Source: MGML01 sp964493985
GTDB taxonomy: Bacteria; Chloroflexota; Dehalococcoidia; Dehalococcoidales; UBA2162
Length of the DNA: 48,429 nt
Direction: 5' to 3'
NCBI GenBank assembly: GCA_964493985.1
Contig: CAZBQL010000009.1
Location: forward strand, 1-48,429
The notes beneath the pieces are model-generated. The model saw only the letters and a list, made by a program, of their open reading frames with translations. It did not search any database and was not told where the DNA came from. Position 1 is the stretch's first letter; each line of letters opens with the position of its first letter. Below, piece after piece: positions 34,826-43,204 of this stretch. The position numbers were made by a program, and so were the translations under genes.

Positions 34826-35174
34826 GATTTGACCGTGAGAAGAAGATACTTTTTAAAGAAGGACTACTGGATTCCGGCTTCCGAGACTATATCAGAACAA
34901 CCAGACTGCATGTCATACTGAGGAGTCCGAGCGTACGTGGTAAAATGTTCGGCCATCAAGACAAGGACGACGAATATATCTCCTTGCTGATACTCGAATA
35001 GCCTTGATCATTTTAGTCTACCGTAAAATTATCTGTATAAAGAGAGGAGATCCTTCATCCCTGGAAGGACCTTGAATCGGGAAATCCTGATAAACATCGG
35101 GATTCAGGATGACACCTTATCGTATATCAAAGTATTATGGTAAAATTGGGCTTAGAGAATCAGAGGAAGAAGCA
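34826..35174. other. Intergenic stretch of 349 bp with a degenerate repeat element
   Basis: No gene of its own was found. Most of it is the inverted-repeat element at 34911-35114. A frame continuous with holA opens at 35109 but begins inside the element's right end, so it is not taken as coding. Confidence 0.65.
34911..35114. repeat. Degenerate MITE-like inverted repeat element
   Basis: The left end TGTCATACTGAG (34911-34922) matches the complement of the right end TTCAGGATGACA (35103-35114) at 10 of 12 positions. Inner segments also correspond: GACGACGAATATATCTCCT on the left and the complement of AGAGGAGATCCTTCATCC on the right. A local hairpin lies near the right end (AATCCTGAT with ATCGGGATT). 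The ends resemble widespread intergenic TGTCATTCTGAG-type repeats. Confidence 0.6.
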
Positions 35175-36212
35175 TTGATTTATATACTCTCAGGCCAGGA
35201 TGATTTCTCGATAGCCCAGGCCCTTGAAAACATAAAGAAAGAACTGGGCGATGAAGCCTCGCTGGCGATGAGCACAACAACATTGGACGGGCAGCAGTTA
35301 ACTCACGAGGAACTGAAAACTGTCTGTGAAACCATACCTTTTCTGACCGGGAAACGGCTGGTAATCGTAGAAGGTCTACTGGGACGGTTCGAGTCGGGAA
35401 CGAGAACGAGGAGACAGGCGAAGACCACGAAGAAAAGCAAGAAGCAGGAAGAAGCTGAGGTGTTTGTTGATTACCTGGCCGGAGGTATCCCTGAAACCAC
35501 GATTCTCGTCTTTACCGAAGGTGTTATTTCGGGTGACAATCCCATTTTAAAATCGCTTGCCGGAAAAGCCACGACCAGGAGTTTCGCACTCCCGAGAGAC
35601 GCTAAGCTTCGCGAATGGGTGCAGAAAAGAGTAAAAGGTGAAGGCGGGGAGATTTCCCCGCGTGCCGTGCAATTGCTGGCGAGACTTGTCGGGAGTAATC
35701 TCTGGATAATGACAAGTGAAATTGAAAAACTGCTTTTATATACTGATGGTCGTAAGATTGAAGAAGACGATGTCCAGGCTGTCGTCGGATACAATCAGCA
35801 GGCGACTGTTTTCAACATGGTTGATGCCATACTTGAGTTCAAAGCGGAACAGGCCGAGAATATGCTGGAATACCTTTTCAGAAGCGGTGTTGCTCCGGTC
35901 TACCTGCTCTTTATGATAGCAAGGCAGGTACAGTTGATAGTCAGGATAAAAGAACTCAGCCGTAAGAGAATCACGAATCGTGAGATGCAGGGGAAACTTG
36001 GAGTGAGTTCCGAATGGATTCTCAAGAAAACACTCGACCAGGCAAGCCGGTATTCGTTCTCCAGGCTGAAGGATGTTTACAGGAAACTTCTCGATACGGA
36101 TATCTCGATAAAGACGGGGAAAATGGACCCTGAACTGGCTTTGAACATTCTGGTGGCGGAATTGTGCCGGCAATCCGCCAACAGTCCAGTTCGTATTAGC
36201 CAAAGGGTTTAG
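35175..36212 (+). CDS. holA: DNA polymerase III delta subunit HolA
   Basis: Delta is the clamp-opening subunit of the clamp-loader complex. I place the start at the TTG at 35175, preceded by GAGGAAG, giving 345 aa. That makes the protein begin at IYILSGQDDFSIAQAL, the usual N-terminus of the family. Domain I shows the FLTGKRLVIVEGL strand and TTILVFTEG. The lid and collar domains follow (DAKLREWVQKRVKGEG, VFNMVDAILEFKAEQA, LLFMIARQVQLIVRIKEL). The longer frame from 35109 would add 22 residues derived from a repeat element. Confidence 0.9.
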   Translation: MIYILSGQDDFSIAQALENIKKELGDEASLAMSTTTLDGQQLTHEELKTVCETIPFLTGKRLVIVEGLLGRFESGTRTRRQAKTTKKSKKQEEAEVFVDYLAGGIPETTILVFTEGVISGDNPILKSLAGKATTRSFALPRDAKLREWVQKRVKGEGGEISPRAVQLLARLVGSNLWIMTSEIEKLLLYTDGRKIEEDDVQAVVGYNQQATVFNMVDAILEFKAEQAENMLEYLFRSGVAPVYLLFMIARQVQLIVRIKELSRKRITNREMQGKLGVSSEWILKKTLDQASRYSFSRLKDVYRKLLDTDISIKTGKMDPELALNILVAELCRQSANSPVRISQRV

Positions 36213-36220
36213 GTGCAGGT

Positions 36221-37219
36221 GTGGCAAAGAAAATAATAGCAGTAACAATGGGTGATGCCGCGGGGATCGGTCCTGAAGTTGTCGTTAAAGCCCTGGGAGA
36301 TCCAAAGGTATATGAAATCTGCTCGCCGCTATTGATCGGTGATGGCGGTGTAATAGAGAAGACCATAAAATTATTGGACAGTTCCCTGTCCCTCCGTCCT
36401 GTGAAATCCGTTGACGATATTGAAGGCCGGTATGGAGTGATAGATATCCTCGATCTGCAAAATATTCATGGTGATGTTATACCGGGTAAGGTATCGGCCG
36501 ATTGCGGCAGGGCGGCAATGGAATATATCGGCAAAGCCGCGGAAATCACTGGAAGCAGTGAAGCAGCGGCTATGGCAACCGCACCGATTAACAAGGAATC
36601 GATTGCCAGCGCTGGTTATCCGGATACCGGTCATATGAGATATCTTGCCAGAATAACCGGAACGACCGAGTTTGCCGCTATGCTGATGACCGGAACACTA
36701 AGGGTAGTGCACCTCAGTGACCACTATTCGTTAAAAGAAGCCTGTGATCTGGTCAAACGGAATCTAATACTTGCCAGGCTGAAACTTATCCGTGATTCCT
36801 TTCTGAAGTGGAACCTGAATAATCCGAGGATAGGAGTTGCTGCTCTTAATCCGCACGGCAGTGACGGCGGTCTTTTCGGCAACCAGGAGGAGACCGAGAT
36901 TTTACCTGCCGTTAATGATGCAAAGAAACAGGGAATCGATGCCAGTGGTCCCTTTCCCGCCGACTCGATATTCAACAGGGCCATATCCGGGGAGTTCGAT
37001 GTAATACTGGCGATGTACCATGACCAGGGGCATATAGCCGTAAAAGTACATGGTTTTGAAAAAAGTGTAGCGGTAACACTCGGACTGCCTTTTGTGAGGA
37101 CTTCGGTCGATCACGGGACTGCATTCGATATTGCCGGAAAAGGAATTGCCGACCACCGGAGTATGATAGAGGCTATCTCTACCGCAGTCGACCTGAGTCA
37201 GCGAGGTTATGGGAGATGA
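36221..37219 (+). CDS. pdxA: 4-hydroxythreonine-4-phosphate dehydrogenase PdxA (or PdxA-like)
   Basis: The 332-aa protein has the N-terminal VTMGDAAGIGPEVVVKAL motif, the TAPINKESIASAGYPDTGH catalytic segment, and three metal-binding His in VHLSDHYSL, MYHDQGHIA and FVRTSVDHGTAFDIAGKG. PdxA oxidises 4-phosphohydroxy-threonine in pyridoxal-phosphate synthesis. Related enzymes act on other phosphohydroxy acids in sugar catabolism, and the coupled ROK kinase next door leaves that option open. It starts at a GTG and overlaps the ROK gene (ATGA). Confidence 0.88.
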   Translation: MAKKIIAVTMGDAAGIGPEVVVKALGDPKVYEICSPLLIGDGGVIEKTIKLLDSSLSLRPVKSVDDIEGRYGVIDILDLQNIHGDVIPGKVSADCGRAAMEYIGKAAEITGSSEAAAMATAPINKESIASAGYPDTGHMRYLARITGTTEFAAMLMTGTLRVVHLSDHYSLKEACDLVKRNLILARLKLIRDSFLKWNLNNPRIGVAALNPHGSDGGLFGNQEETEILPAVNDAKKQGIDASGPFPADSIFNRAISGEFDVILAMYHDQGHIAVKVHGFEKSVAVTLGLPFVRTSVDHGTAFDIAGKGIADHRSMIEAISTAVDLSQRGYGR

Positions 37220-38184
37220 CAAAGTCCAATCCTGTCTTAACCGCAGACCTTGGTGGCACAAAGATGGTCGTCGCGCTTGTTTCACCGGATGGAAAAATAA
37301 TAGACAGATTTCGTCAGCTTACTCTTGCTAAATATGGCCCTGGAACCGTGATCGAAAGGTTGTATTCCGGCATCGATTTTCTCATGGATAGAAATAACAT
37401 CTTACCCCGGCAGCTTGAAGCAATGAGTCTCGGTATCGCCGGGATTATCGATACAACGAACGGAATAGTTGATAAAGCTCCGAACCTGCCGGGATGGGAA
37501 AATCTGAAACTAAGAGACAAAATATACGATAGATATACTATCCCCGTGCATATCTTGAACGAAGCAGACGCGGCTGCCCTTGGAGAACACAGGTGCGGCG
37601 CCGGAAAAGGGCTGAAGAATATTATACTTGTCACTCTCGGTACCGGTATCGGTGGCGGGTTAGTACTCGACGGGAAACTGTTTTTAGGCTCGTCCGGCAG
37701 TGCCTTCGAGATCGGGCACATGGTTATTAAAGATGATGGCCCTGAATGTGGCTGCGGTAAAAACGGTTGTCTGGAGACACTGGCATCCGGTACCGCAATA
37801 GGCCGGGAAGCAAGAAGACGCATTACGGAGGGCGAAACTTCCATGCTTGTCGATATGGTTGGAGGTTCAATTGAAAATATTACTGCTGAAAAGGTACACA
37901 AAGCTGCGAAACAGGGCGATTCCCTTGCTCTAAGAGTTCTAGCCGGTGCATCATATTACCTGGGACTGGGAATGATAAACCTCGTTTCGATAATTAATCC
38001 CCAGATGATAATAGTCGGTGGTTCTGTTGCCCGAATTGGAAATCTCCTGCTTGACCCGGTACAACAGATGGTAAAAGATAAGACCTTTGCGTTGATGGTC
38101 AAAGACCTGAAAATAGTACAAGCCCGTCTTGGGGAAGATGCCGGCCTGATAGGTGCCGCTGCCTACGCACTCGATCAGAAATAG
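37216..38184 (+). CDS. ROK family sugar kinase (glucokinase-like)
   Basis: The 322-aa protein has the ATP-binding ADLGGTKMVVALV loop, the catalytic LNEADAAALGEHRCG region, LGTGIGGGLVLDGKL, and the ROK zinc motif CGCGKNGCLETLASG. That makes it a sugar or amino-sugar kinase, most often glucokinase. Substrate specificity cannot be read directly. It overlaps pdxA by four bases. A downstream promoter (38191-38219) marks the end of this transcription unit. Confidence 0.9.
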   Translation: MTKSNPVLTADLGGTKMVVALVSPDGKIIDRFRQLTLAKYGPGTVIERLYSGIDFLMDRNNILPRQLEAMSLGIAGIIDTTNGIVDKAPNLPGWENLKLRDKIYDRYTIPVHILNEADAAALGEHRCGAGKGLKNIILVTLGTGIGGGLVLDGKLFLGSSGSAFEIGHMVIKDDGPECGCGKNGCLETLASGTAIGREARRRITEGETSMLVDMVGGSIENITAEKVHKAAKQGDSLALRVLAGASYYLGLGMINLVSIINPQMIIVGGSVARIGNLLLDPVQQMVKDKTFALMVKDLKIVQARLGEDAGLIGAAAYALDQK

Positions 38185-38190
38185 GATTCA

Positions 38191-38219
38191 TTGACAGCCA
38201 GATGTACATAAACTACAAT
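38191..38219 (+). promoter_or_regulatory. Promoter of alaS
   Basis: TTGACA (38191-38196) and TACAAT (38214-38219) are separated by exactly 17 bases. The -35 is consensus and the -10 is five of six. Transcription would begin near 38226, leaving a leader of about 85 bases. Confidence 0.8.
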
Positions 38220-38229
38220 CTTATGTAGC

Positions 38230-38279
38230 TGAAACTGCTGATGCCTGTTCCACTTCTGAAGTATTCTGCGGCAGTTTCA
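38230..38279 (+). promoter_or_regulatory. Leader hairpin of alaS mRNA
   Basis: TGAAACTGC (38230-38238) and GCAGTTTCA (38271-38279) pair perfectly at the very 5' end of the predicted alaS transcript, enclosing 32 bases. No T-box core and no clear terminator T-run is present. It may affect mRNA stability or act as a regulatory fold. Confidence 0.45.
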
Positions 38280-38311
38280 AATTATTTACAGGTGAGGACG
38301 GTAGAATTCAG

Positions 38312-40936
38312 GTGACAAGTGACGAGATTAGGGAAGCTTTTTTAAAATTTTACGAGAATAAGAATCATAGCAGAGCTCCCAGTTCCTCCCTGATTCCACA
38401 CAGAGATCCAACCCTTCTTCTAACAACGGCGGGTATGGTACAGATGAAGCCGTATTTCCTGGGTGAAGATATACCATCGAACAAACGATTGACCTCATGC
38501 CAGAAATGTTTCCGTACCACGGATATCGACGAAGTTGGCGATACATGTCATCTTACCTTTTTCGAGATGCTGGGAAATTTCAGTGTCGGTGATTATTTCA
38601 AGAAAGAGACCATCGAGTGGACATACGAATTCATGACGGATGTCCTGAAAATACCGCACGACAGGATATGGGCGACCGTTTATCTTGATGACGATGAATC
38701 ATTCGACTACTGGCGTGGAGTGGGTCTCCCCGAGACAAAAATACACAGGTTCGGTGAAGAAGAGAACTTCTGGGGGCCTGCCGGTGATTCGGGACCCTGC
38801 GGTCCTGATAACGAGGTGTTTTACGATAGAGGCGAAGAGTATGGTTGCGGAAAACCTGACTGCAGGCCGAACTGCGACTGCGACCGGTTTTTAGAGATAT
38901 GTACGCTGGTATTCATGCAGTATAACCAGGCGCCTGATGGATCGAGAACGCCGCTTCCCGCTCCCAGCGTCGATACGGGAATGGGCCTTGAAAGAGCCAC
39001 CTCGATCATACAGGGCGTAGACTCGATATACGAGACGGACCTATACTCCCCGATCATCGATAAAGTCTCCGAGTTGAGCGGGAAGAAATACGGCAGCAAC
39101 GAAGAGACCGATAATGCTGTCAGGGTTGTTGCAGAACACAGCCGGGGGATTACATTCCTGATCGCCGACGGGGTGATGCCGGGTAATGAGGGGAGAGGAT
39201 ACGTGCTTCGGCGGCTGTTACGCAGGGCGGCACTCTACGGATTGAGACTGGGAATGGATAGACCGTTCCTGTCCAAGACAGCAGGAGTTATTATAAGCAA
39301 GATGGGCCACGTTTATCCGGAATTGAAACAGCGACAGGACTTTGTTACGAAAGTTATCAGGCTTGAGGAGGAAAAGTTCAGCGAGACTCTAAAAACTGGA
39401 CTCGAGCTTATAGAAAGCATTATTGGAGAGAAGACCGATGAAATATCGGGCAAGGACGTATTCAGATTATACGATACGTATGGCTTCCCGGTTGAGTTAA
39501 CGAAGGAAGTAGCTGCCGGAAAAGATATTTCGGTGGATTTCGCAGGTTTCGAGAATGAGATGGAGAAACAGCGGGAAAAGGGCAGAGCGGCTCAGAAATT
39601 CGATGTCTCACGGAAAGACGGGCTACTCGATAAACTTGACATAAAAGATACTATCTTTACGGGTTATACCACCCTTGTCCAGAAGAGTACGGTCCTGGCG
39701 ATGATGGTCGAAAACGATTCAACGGACATTTTACAGGAAGGACAGGAAGCCGGAATAGTGCTGGCGGATACGTCTTTCTACGGAGAGATGGGCGGCCAGT
39801 TAGGCGATACAGGTGAGATAAGGAGCCGGACGGGTAGGTTTATTGTTTCAGATACGGTACGGGTGCCTCCGGGAATTATTATGCACCAGGGAAAAGTGAT
39901 AGAAGGAAGTTTTGCTGTCGGTGATGAAGTAGAATCCGAAGTAGATACCGAACGTCGGAGAGATATTGCCCGTAATCATACGGCGACGCACCTGTTGCAG
40001 GCAGCTTTGCGGTCGGTCCTTGGAGGTCATATCCAGCAGAGGGGTTCGCTGGTGGCGCCGGACCATTTCAGGTTCGATTTCTCTCACCTTACAGCTATGA
40101 CGCCGGAAGAGGTCGCTGAGGTCCAACGGGTGGTCAATGAAGGGATCCGTGCAAACTTGCCGGTTTATGATGAGGAGGTCCCTTACACCCGGGCAATAGC
40201 TGAAGGAGCTATCGCTATCTTCGATGAGAAATACGGCGATGTGGTCCGGGTATTGAGGATAGGGAAACCTCCGATAAGTATGGAACTGTGCGGTGGCACT
40301 CACGTATCCAGTACTGGGGAAATCGGTTTCTTCAGGATAACCAGTGAAAGCAGCATCGGTTCGGGATTGCGAAGAATAGAAGCCGTAACCGGAAGGGGCG
40401 CCGAAGAATATGCAGACCGGAAAATCAAGGACCTGGAGAGAATTGCGCGATACCTTGAGACCGAGACCGACGAAGCTGTCGAGAAGACAAAAAATCTGCT
40501 GAATGACCTGAAGAACGAGACCCGCCGGGCAAATACACTGGAGAATGAGCTTGCCGTACGAACAGCCGAATCGCTGGTGGAACAAGTCGAAATCCTCGAT
40601 GGCGTCAACGTAATCTCGGCAAAGGTGAAGTCATCCCGTATCGAAGTATTGAGAGAGATGAGTGATATCCTCCGGGAGAAGCTTAAAAGTGTCGTTATTG
40701 TACTTGGCAGTGTAAATAATGATAGACCTGTTTTTATCGCGGCGGTAACGCCTGACCTTGTGACACAGGGTTATAATGCCGGCAGTATAGTCAAGCAGGT
40801 TGCGCAGGTAACAGGTGGTGGCGGAGGGGGAAAACCCGACCTTGCACAAGCCGGCGGCAGGCACAAGGAAAAGCTTGACGAAGCATTAAAACAGGTTACC
40901 AGGATAATCAGAGAAATCGGAAGTAATAAGGGGTAG
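38312..40936 (+). CDS. alaS: Alanine--tRNA ligase
   Basis: AlaRS (874 aa, normal length) charges tRNA-Ala. The class II catalytic domain opens at IREAFLKFYENKNHSRAPSS and has NFSVGDYFK and GMGLERATSIIQG. The editing domain has the zinc site RNHTATHLLQAAL and the CGGTHVSSTGEIG motif. The C-terminal C-Ala domain ends with the glycine-rich TGGGGGGKPDLAQAGG. It starts at GTG. It is cotranscribed with ruvX, whose coding region begins within five bases of its stop. Confidence 0.98.
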   Translation: MTSDEIREAFLKFYENKNHSRAPSSSLIPHRDPTLLLTTAGMVQMKPYFLGEDIPSNKRLTSCQKCFRTTDIDEVGDTCHLTFFEMLGNFSVGDYFKKETIEWTYEFMTDVLKIPHDRIWATVYLDDDESFDYWRGVGLPETKIHRFGEEENFWGPAGDSGPCGPDNEVFYDRGEEYGCGKPDCRPNCDCDRFLEICTLVFMQYNQAPDGSRTPLPAPSVDTGMGLERATSIIQGVDSIYETDLYSPIIDKVSELSGKKYGSNEETDNAVRVVAEHSRGITFLIADGVMPGNEGRGYVLRRLLRRAALYGLRLGMDRPFLSKTAGVIISKMGHVYPELKQRQDFVTKVIRLEEEKFSETLKTGLELIESIIGEKTDEISGKDVFRLYDTYGFPVELTKEVAAGKDISVDFAGFENEMEKQREKGRAAQKFDVSRKDGLLDKLDIKDTIFTGYTTLVQKSTVLAMMVENDSTDILQEGQEAGIVLADTSFYGEMGGQLGDTGEIRSRTGRFIVSDTVRVPPGIIMHQGKVIEGSFAVGDEVESEVDTERRRDIARNHTATHLLQAALRSVLGGHIQQRGSLVAPDHFRFDFSHLTAMTPEEVAEVQRVVNEGIRANLPVYDEEVPYTRAIAEGAIAIFDEKYGDVVRVLRIGKPPISMELCGGTHVSSTGEIGFFRITSESSIGSGLRRIEAVTGRGAEEYADRKIKDLERIARYLETETDEAVEKTKNLLNDLKNETRRANTLENELAVRTAESLVEQVEILDGVNVISAKVKSSRIEVLREMSDILREKLKSVVIVLGSVNNDRPVFIAAVTPDLVTQGYNAGSIVKQVAQVTGGGGGGKPDLAQAGGRHKEKLDEALKQVTRIIREIGSNKG

Positions 40937-40940
40937 TCTT

Positions 40941-41402
40941 ACGCGTATTCTGGGACTGGACATAGGCGATAAAAGGATAGGTGTCGCGCTCAGCGACCGG
41001 GGTGGAATCATCGCCAGCCCTCTGACGATTATCGATCGCACGGACCTGGAGCAGGATATAGAAGCCATAATCACTCTTATTAGCCAGAATGAAGCGGGGA
41101 CTATTGTTGCAGGTCTTCCGCTAACGATGGACGGCACAATCGGACACCAGGCTGCAAAAGTAAAAGGTTTTACGGATGTCCTGGCAAAAAGTACCGGAAT
41201 ACCCGTAGTATATCGGGATGAGAGCCTGACGACACTCAAAGCAAGGCAATTGATGCAACTTACACGAAAGAAGAAAAAGCGTGAGAAAGAGAATGATGAT
41301 TCTGTTGCCGCTGCTTTCATCCTGCAGGGATACCTTGATGAACACAGGAATAATTTGAATGAGCAATTAAGCGATGATTCAAGGCAATTGAGCCGCGAAT
41401 GA
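40941..41402 (+). CDS. ruvX: RuvX/YqgF pre-16S rRNA nuclease with no standard start codon
   Basis: The frame reads RILGLDIGDKRIGVALSDRGG from 40944, the standard N-terminus of RuvX/YqgF (RNase-H fold). Later motifs are IVAGLPLTMDGT, VYRDESLTT and NDDSVAAAFILQGYL, so the family is certain. No ATG, GTG or TTG exists between the upstream in-frame stop (40905) and this motif. The codon in the usual Met position is ACG (40941), seven bases after AAGGGG. Either translation begins at ACG (or CTG at 40950), or the draft sequence has an error. The protein would be 153 aa. An in-frame ATG at 41127 would remove the catalytic N-terminus. Confidence 0.88.
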   Translation, partial: TRILGLDIGDKRIGVALSDRGGIIASPLTIIDRTDLEQDIEAIITLISQNEAGTIVAGLPLTMDGTIGHQAAKVKGFTDVLAKSTGIPVVYRDESLTTLKARQLMQLTRKKKKREKENDDSVAAAFILQGYLDEHRNNLNEQLSDDSRQLSRE

Positions 41403-41409
41403 GGCGGGA

Positions 41410-41922
41410 ATGAACATACACCTGGTTGATAAAACGTTTCTGAAAAAACCTGGAAGTTATATTATTCAGAGTCTGCTGGCCGTTATAGCGGTTGCAGTAA
41501 TTCTTTATTTTGTCGAAACCATTACACAGGCTGCAATAGTTGCCGCTCTCGGTGCAAGCAGTTTTATCGTCTTCGCTATGCCCAAAACGGTTGCAGCCGA
41601 ACCGCGGCGTCTTATCGGCGGACATATCACGGGGATTGTCTGCGGCCTTGTATGTTATTACGGTTGTTATACCAGCCCGACCGAAACATTCTTTAATTCC
41701 AATGAAATAATACACTGGCTTCCGGCAGCTTTTGCGGTGGGATTATCGATATTCCTGATGACGATATTTAACTTCGAGCATCCGCCTGCTGCCGGTACCG
41801 CTCTCGGTATAGTCGCCCACGAGTGGACCTGGGAGACAATTGTTTTCATAGTAGTTTTTGCAATCAGCCTTGCTATAATCGGCATATTACTGAAAAAATA
41901 CCTCAAGAACCTTTGTACCTAG
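41410..41922 (+). CDS. HPP family membrane protein
   Basis: The 170-aa protein has about four membrane helices and the family signature EHPPAAGTALGI near residue 117. HPP proteins have been linked to nitrite transport in plastids and cyanobacteria, but the bacterial function is generally unknown. It begins 7 bases after ruvX, so the two are probably cotranscribed. tgt follows 15 bases after its stop. Confidence 0.85.
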   Translation: MNIHLVDKTFLKKPGSYIIQSLLAVIAVAVILYFVETITQAAIVAALGASSFIVFAMPKTVAAEPRRLIGGHITGIVCGLVCYYGCYTSPTETFFNSNEIIHWLPAAFAVGLSIFLMTIFNFEHPPAAGTALGIVAHEWTWETIVFIVVFAISLAIIGILLKKYLKNLCT

Positions 41923-41937
41923 TTTGGAGAAAAACCG

Positions 41938-43113
41938 GTGAGTGAGTCTTTCAGTTTTCACCTGAACAAAACAGAAGGTAAAGCCAGACTGAGCCAACTC
42001 GTAATCAGGGGTAAGAAAATAGAGACTCCCGTGTTCATGCCGGTAGCCAGCCAGGCAGCGGTCAAGACGCTGACCTCCGACGAAATAAGGGAAATCGGCT
42101 TCGGTATTATCCTGTCCAATACATACCACCTTTATCTCAGACCGGGGATCGAGACGATAGAGAAACTTGGCGGTTTACATAAATATATGAACTGGGATAG
42201 AGGTATTCTTACCGATAGTGGAGGATACCAGGTGTTCAGTCTTGCACGGCTGCGAAAACTGACTGATGAAGGAGTGGTATTTCGCTCGCACATCGACGGC
42301 AGCGAACACCTCCTGACTCCCGAACTGGCGATACAGTACCAGGAAGCACTCGGCTCAGATATCGCCATGGTACTCGACGAATGTCCGGCCCATGATGAGG
42401 GTTATGACAGGACAAGGTTGTCCATGAACAGGACTCATCTCTGGGCTAAGAGATGTCTTGGTACTCATAGTCGTATCGACCAGGTGTTATTCGCTATCAT
42501 CCAGGGAGGTGTATATCCGGAACTGCGGCGTGAGTCTGCGGAGTACCTTACATCCCTCGATTTTCCGGGCTATGCGATTGGCGGTCTAAGTGTGGGTGAA
42601 CCCAAGGAAATAACCGCTAAGGTGATCGATGCTACTATACCGTACCTTCCAGAGGATAGACCTCGCTACCTGATGGGGGTTGGTTCTCCCGAGGACCTTT
42701 TCGAGAGTGTATCGCGCGGAATAGATATGTTCGACTGTGCTCTCCCAACCCGTATTGCCAGGAACGGCTCTCTTTTTACCTCGAAAGGGAGGATAAATAT
42801 ATCGAATGCCCGTTTTACACAGATGGAAGGACCGGTAGACCCTGAATGTAACTGCTACTGTTGCCGGACTCTTTCGGCATCGTATCTCCACCACCTTTTT
42901 AACACGAGGGAATTACTTGCCTACCGGCTGGCAACACTGCATAACCTGACCTTTATTCACAACCTGATGAGGAAGATACGGGCAAGTATAGCAGAAGGCA
43001 CCTTCGAGTCTTATAAAAGAGAATTTCTTTTCGGATACCGCACGACCAATGAGCAGGTCAGGATAAGTCAGAAGAAGAAGTGGCTTAGGTCAAGAGAAAG
43101 CAAAGAAGAATAA
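41938..43113 (+). CDS. tgt: Queuine tRNA-ribosyltransferase
   Basis: Tgt exchanges guanine-34 of GUN-anticodon tRNAs for preQ1. The 391-aa protein starts at GTG. It has VFMPVASQAAVKTL, LTDSGGYQVFSLARLRKL with the catalytic Asp, FAIIQGGVYPELR, GGLSVGEPKE and a second Asp in FDCALPTRIARNG. The zinc site is CNCYCCRTLSASYLHHLF. Residue count and motif order are normal. No queuosine-synthesis genes lie next to it. Confidence 0.97.
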   Translation: MSESFSFHLNKTEGKARLSQLVIRGKKIETPVFMPVASQAAVKTLTSDEIREIGFGIILSNTYHLYLRPGIETIEKLGGLHKYMNWDRGILTDSGGYQVFSLARLRKLTDEGVVFRSHIDGSEHLLTPELAIQYQEALGSDIAMVLDECPAHDEGYDRTRLSMNRTHLWAKRCLGTHSRIDQVLFAIIQGGVYPELRRESAEYLTSLDFPGYAIGGLSVGEPKEITAKVIDATIPYLPEDRPRYLMGVGSPEDLFESVSRGIDMFDCALPTRIARNGSLFTSKGRINISNARFTQMEGPVDPECNCYCCRTLSASYLHHLFNTRELLAYRLATLHNLTFIHNLMRKIRASIAEGTFESYKREFLFGYRTTNEQVRISQKKKWLRSRESKEE

Positions 43114-43204
43114 TCTTTCTCTTATATTTTCTCTTTATTCCTCTCCCTCTTGTTACGAGTTATCTACCTCTCCAAATAGAAAGAGGGTGGTTCGAAAAAG
43201 GATA

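Noticed and set aside
38220..38311. T-box leader ahead of alaS
   Set aside because: The T-box core (AGGGTGGNACCGCG) is not present and the leader is too short.
39848..40585. 245-codon minus-strand frame
   Set aside because: Antisense to alaS, with composition typical of a complementary frame.
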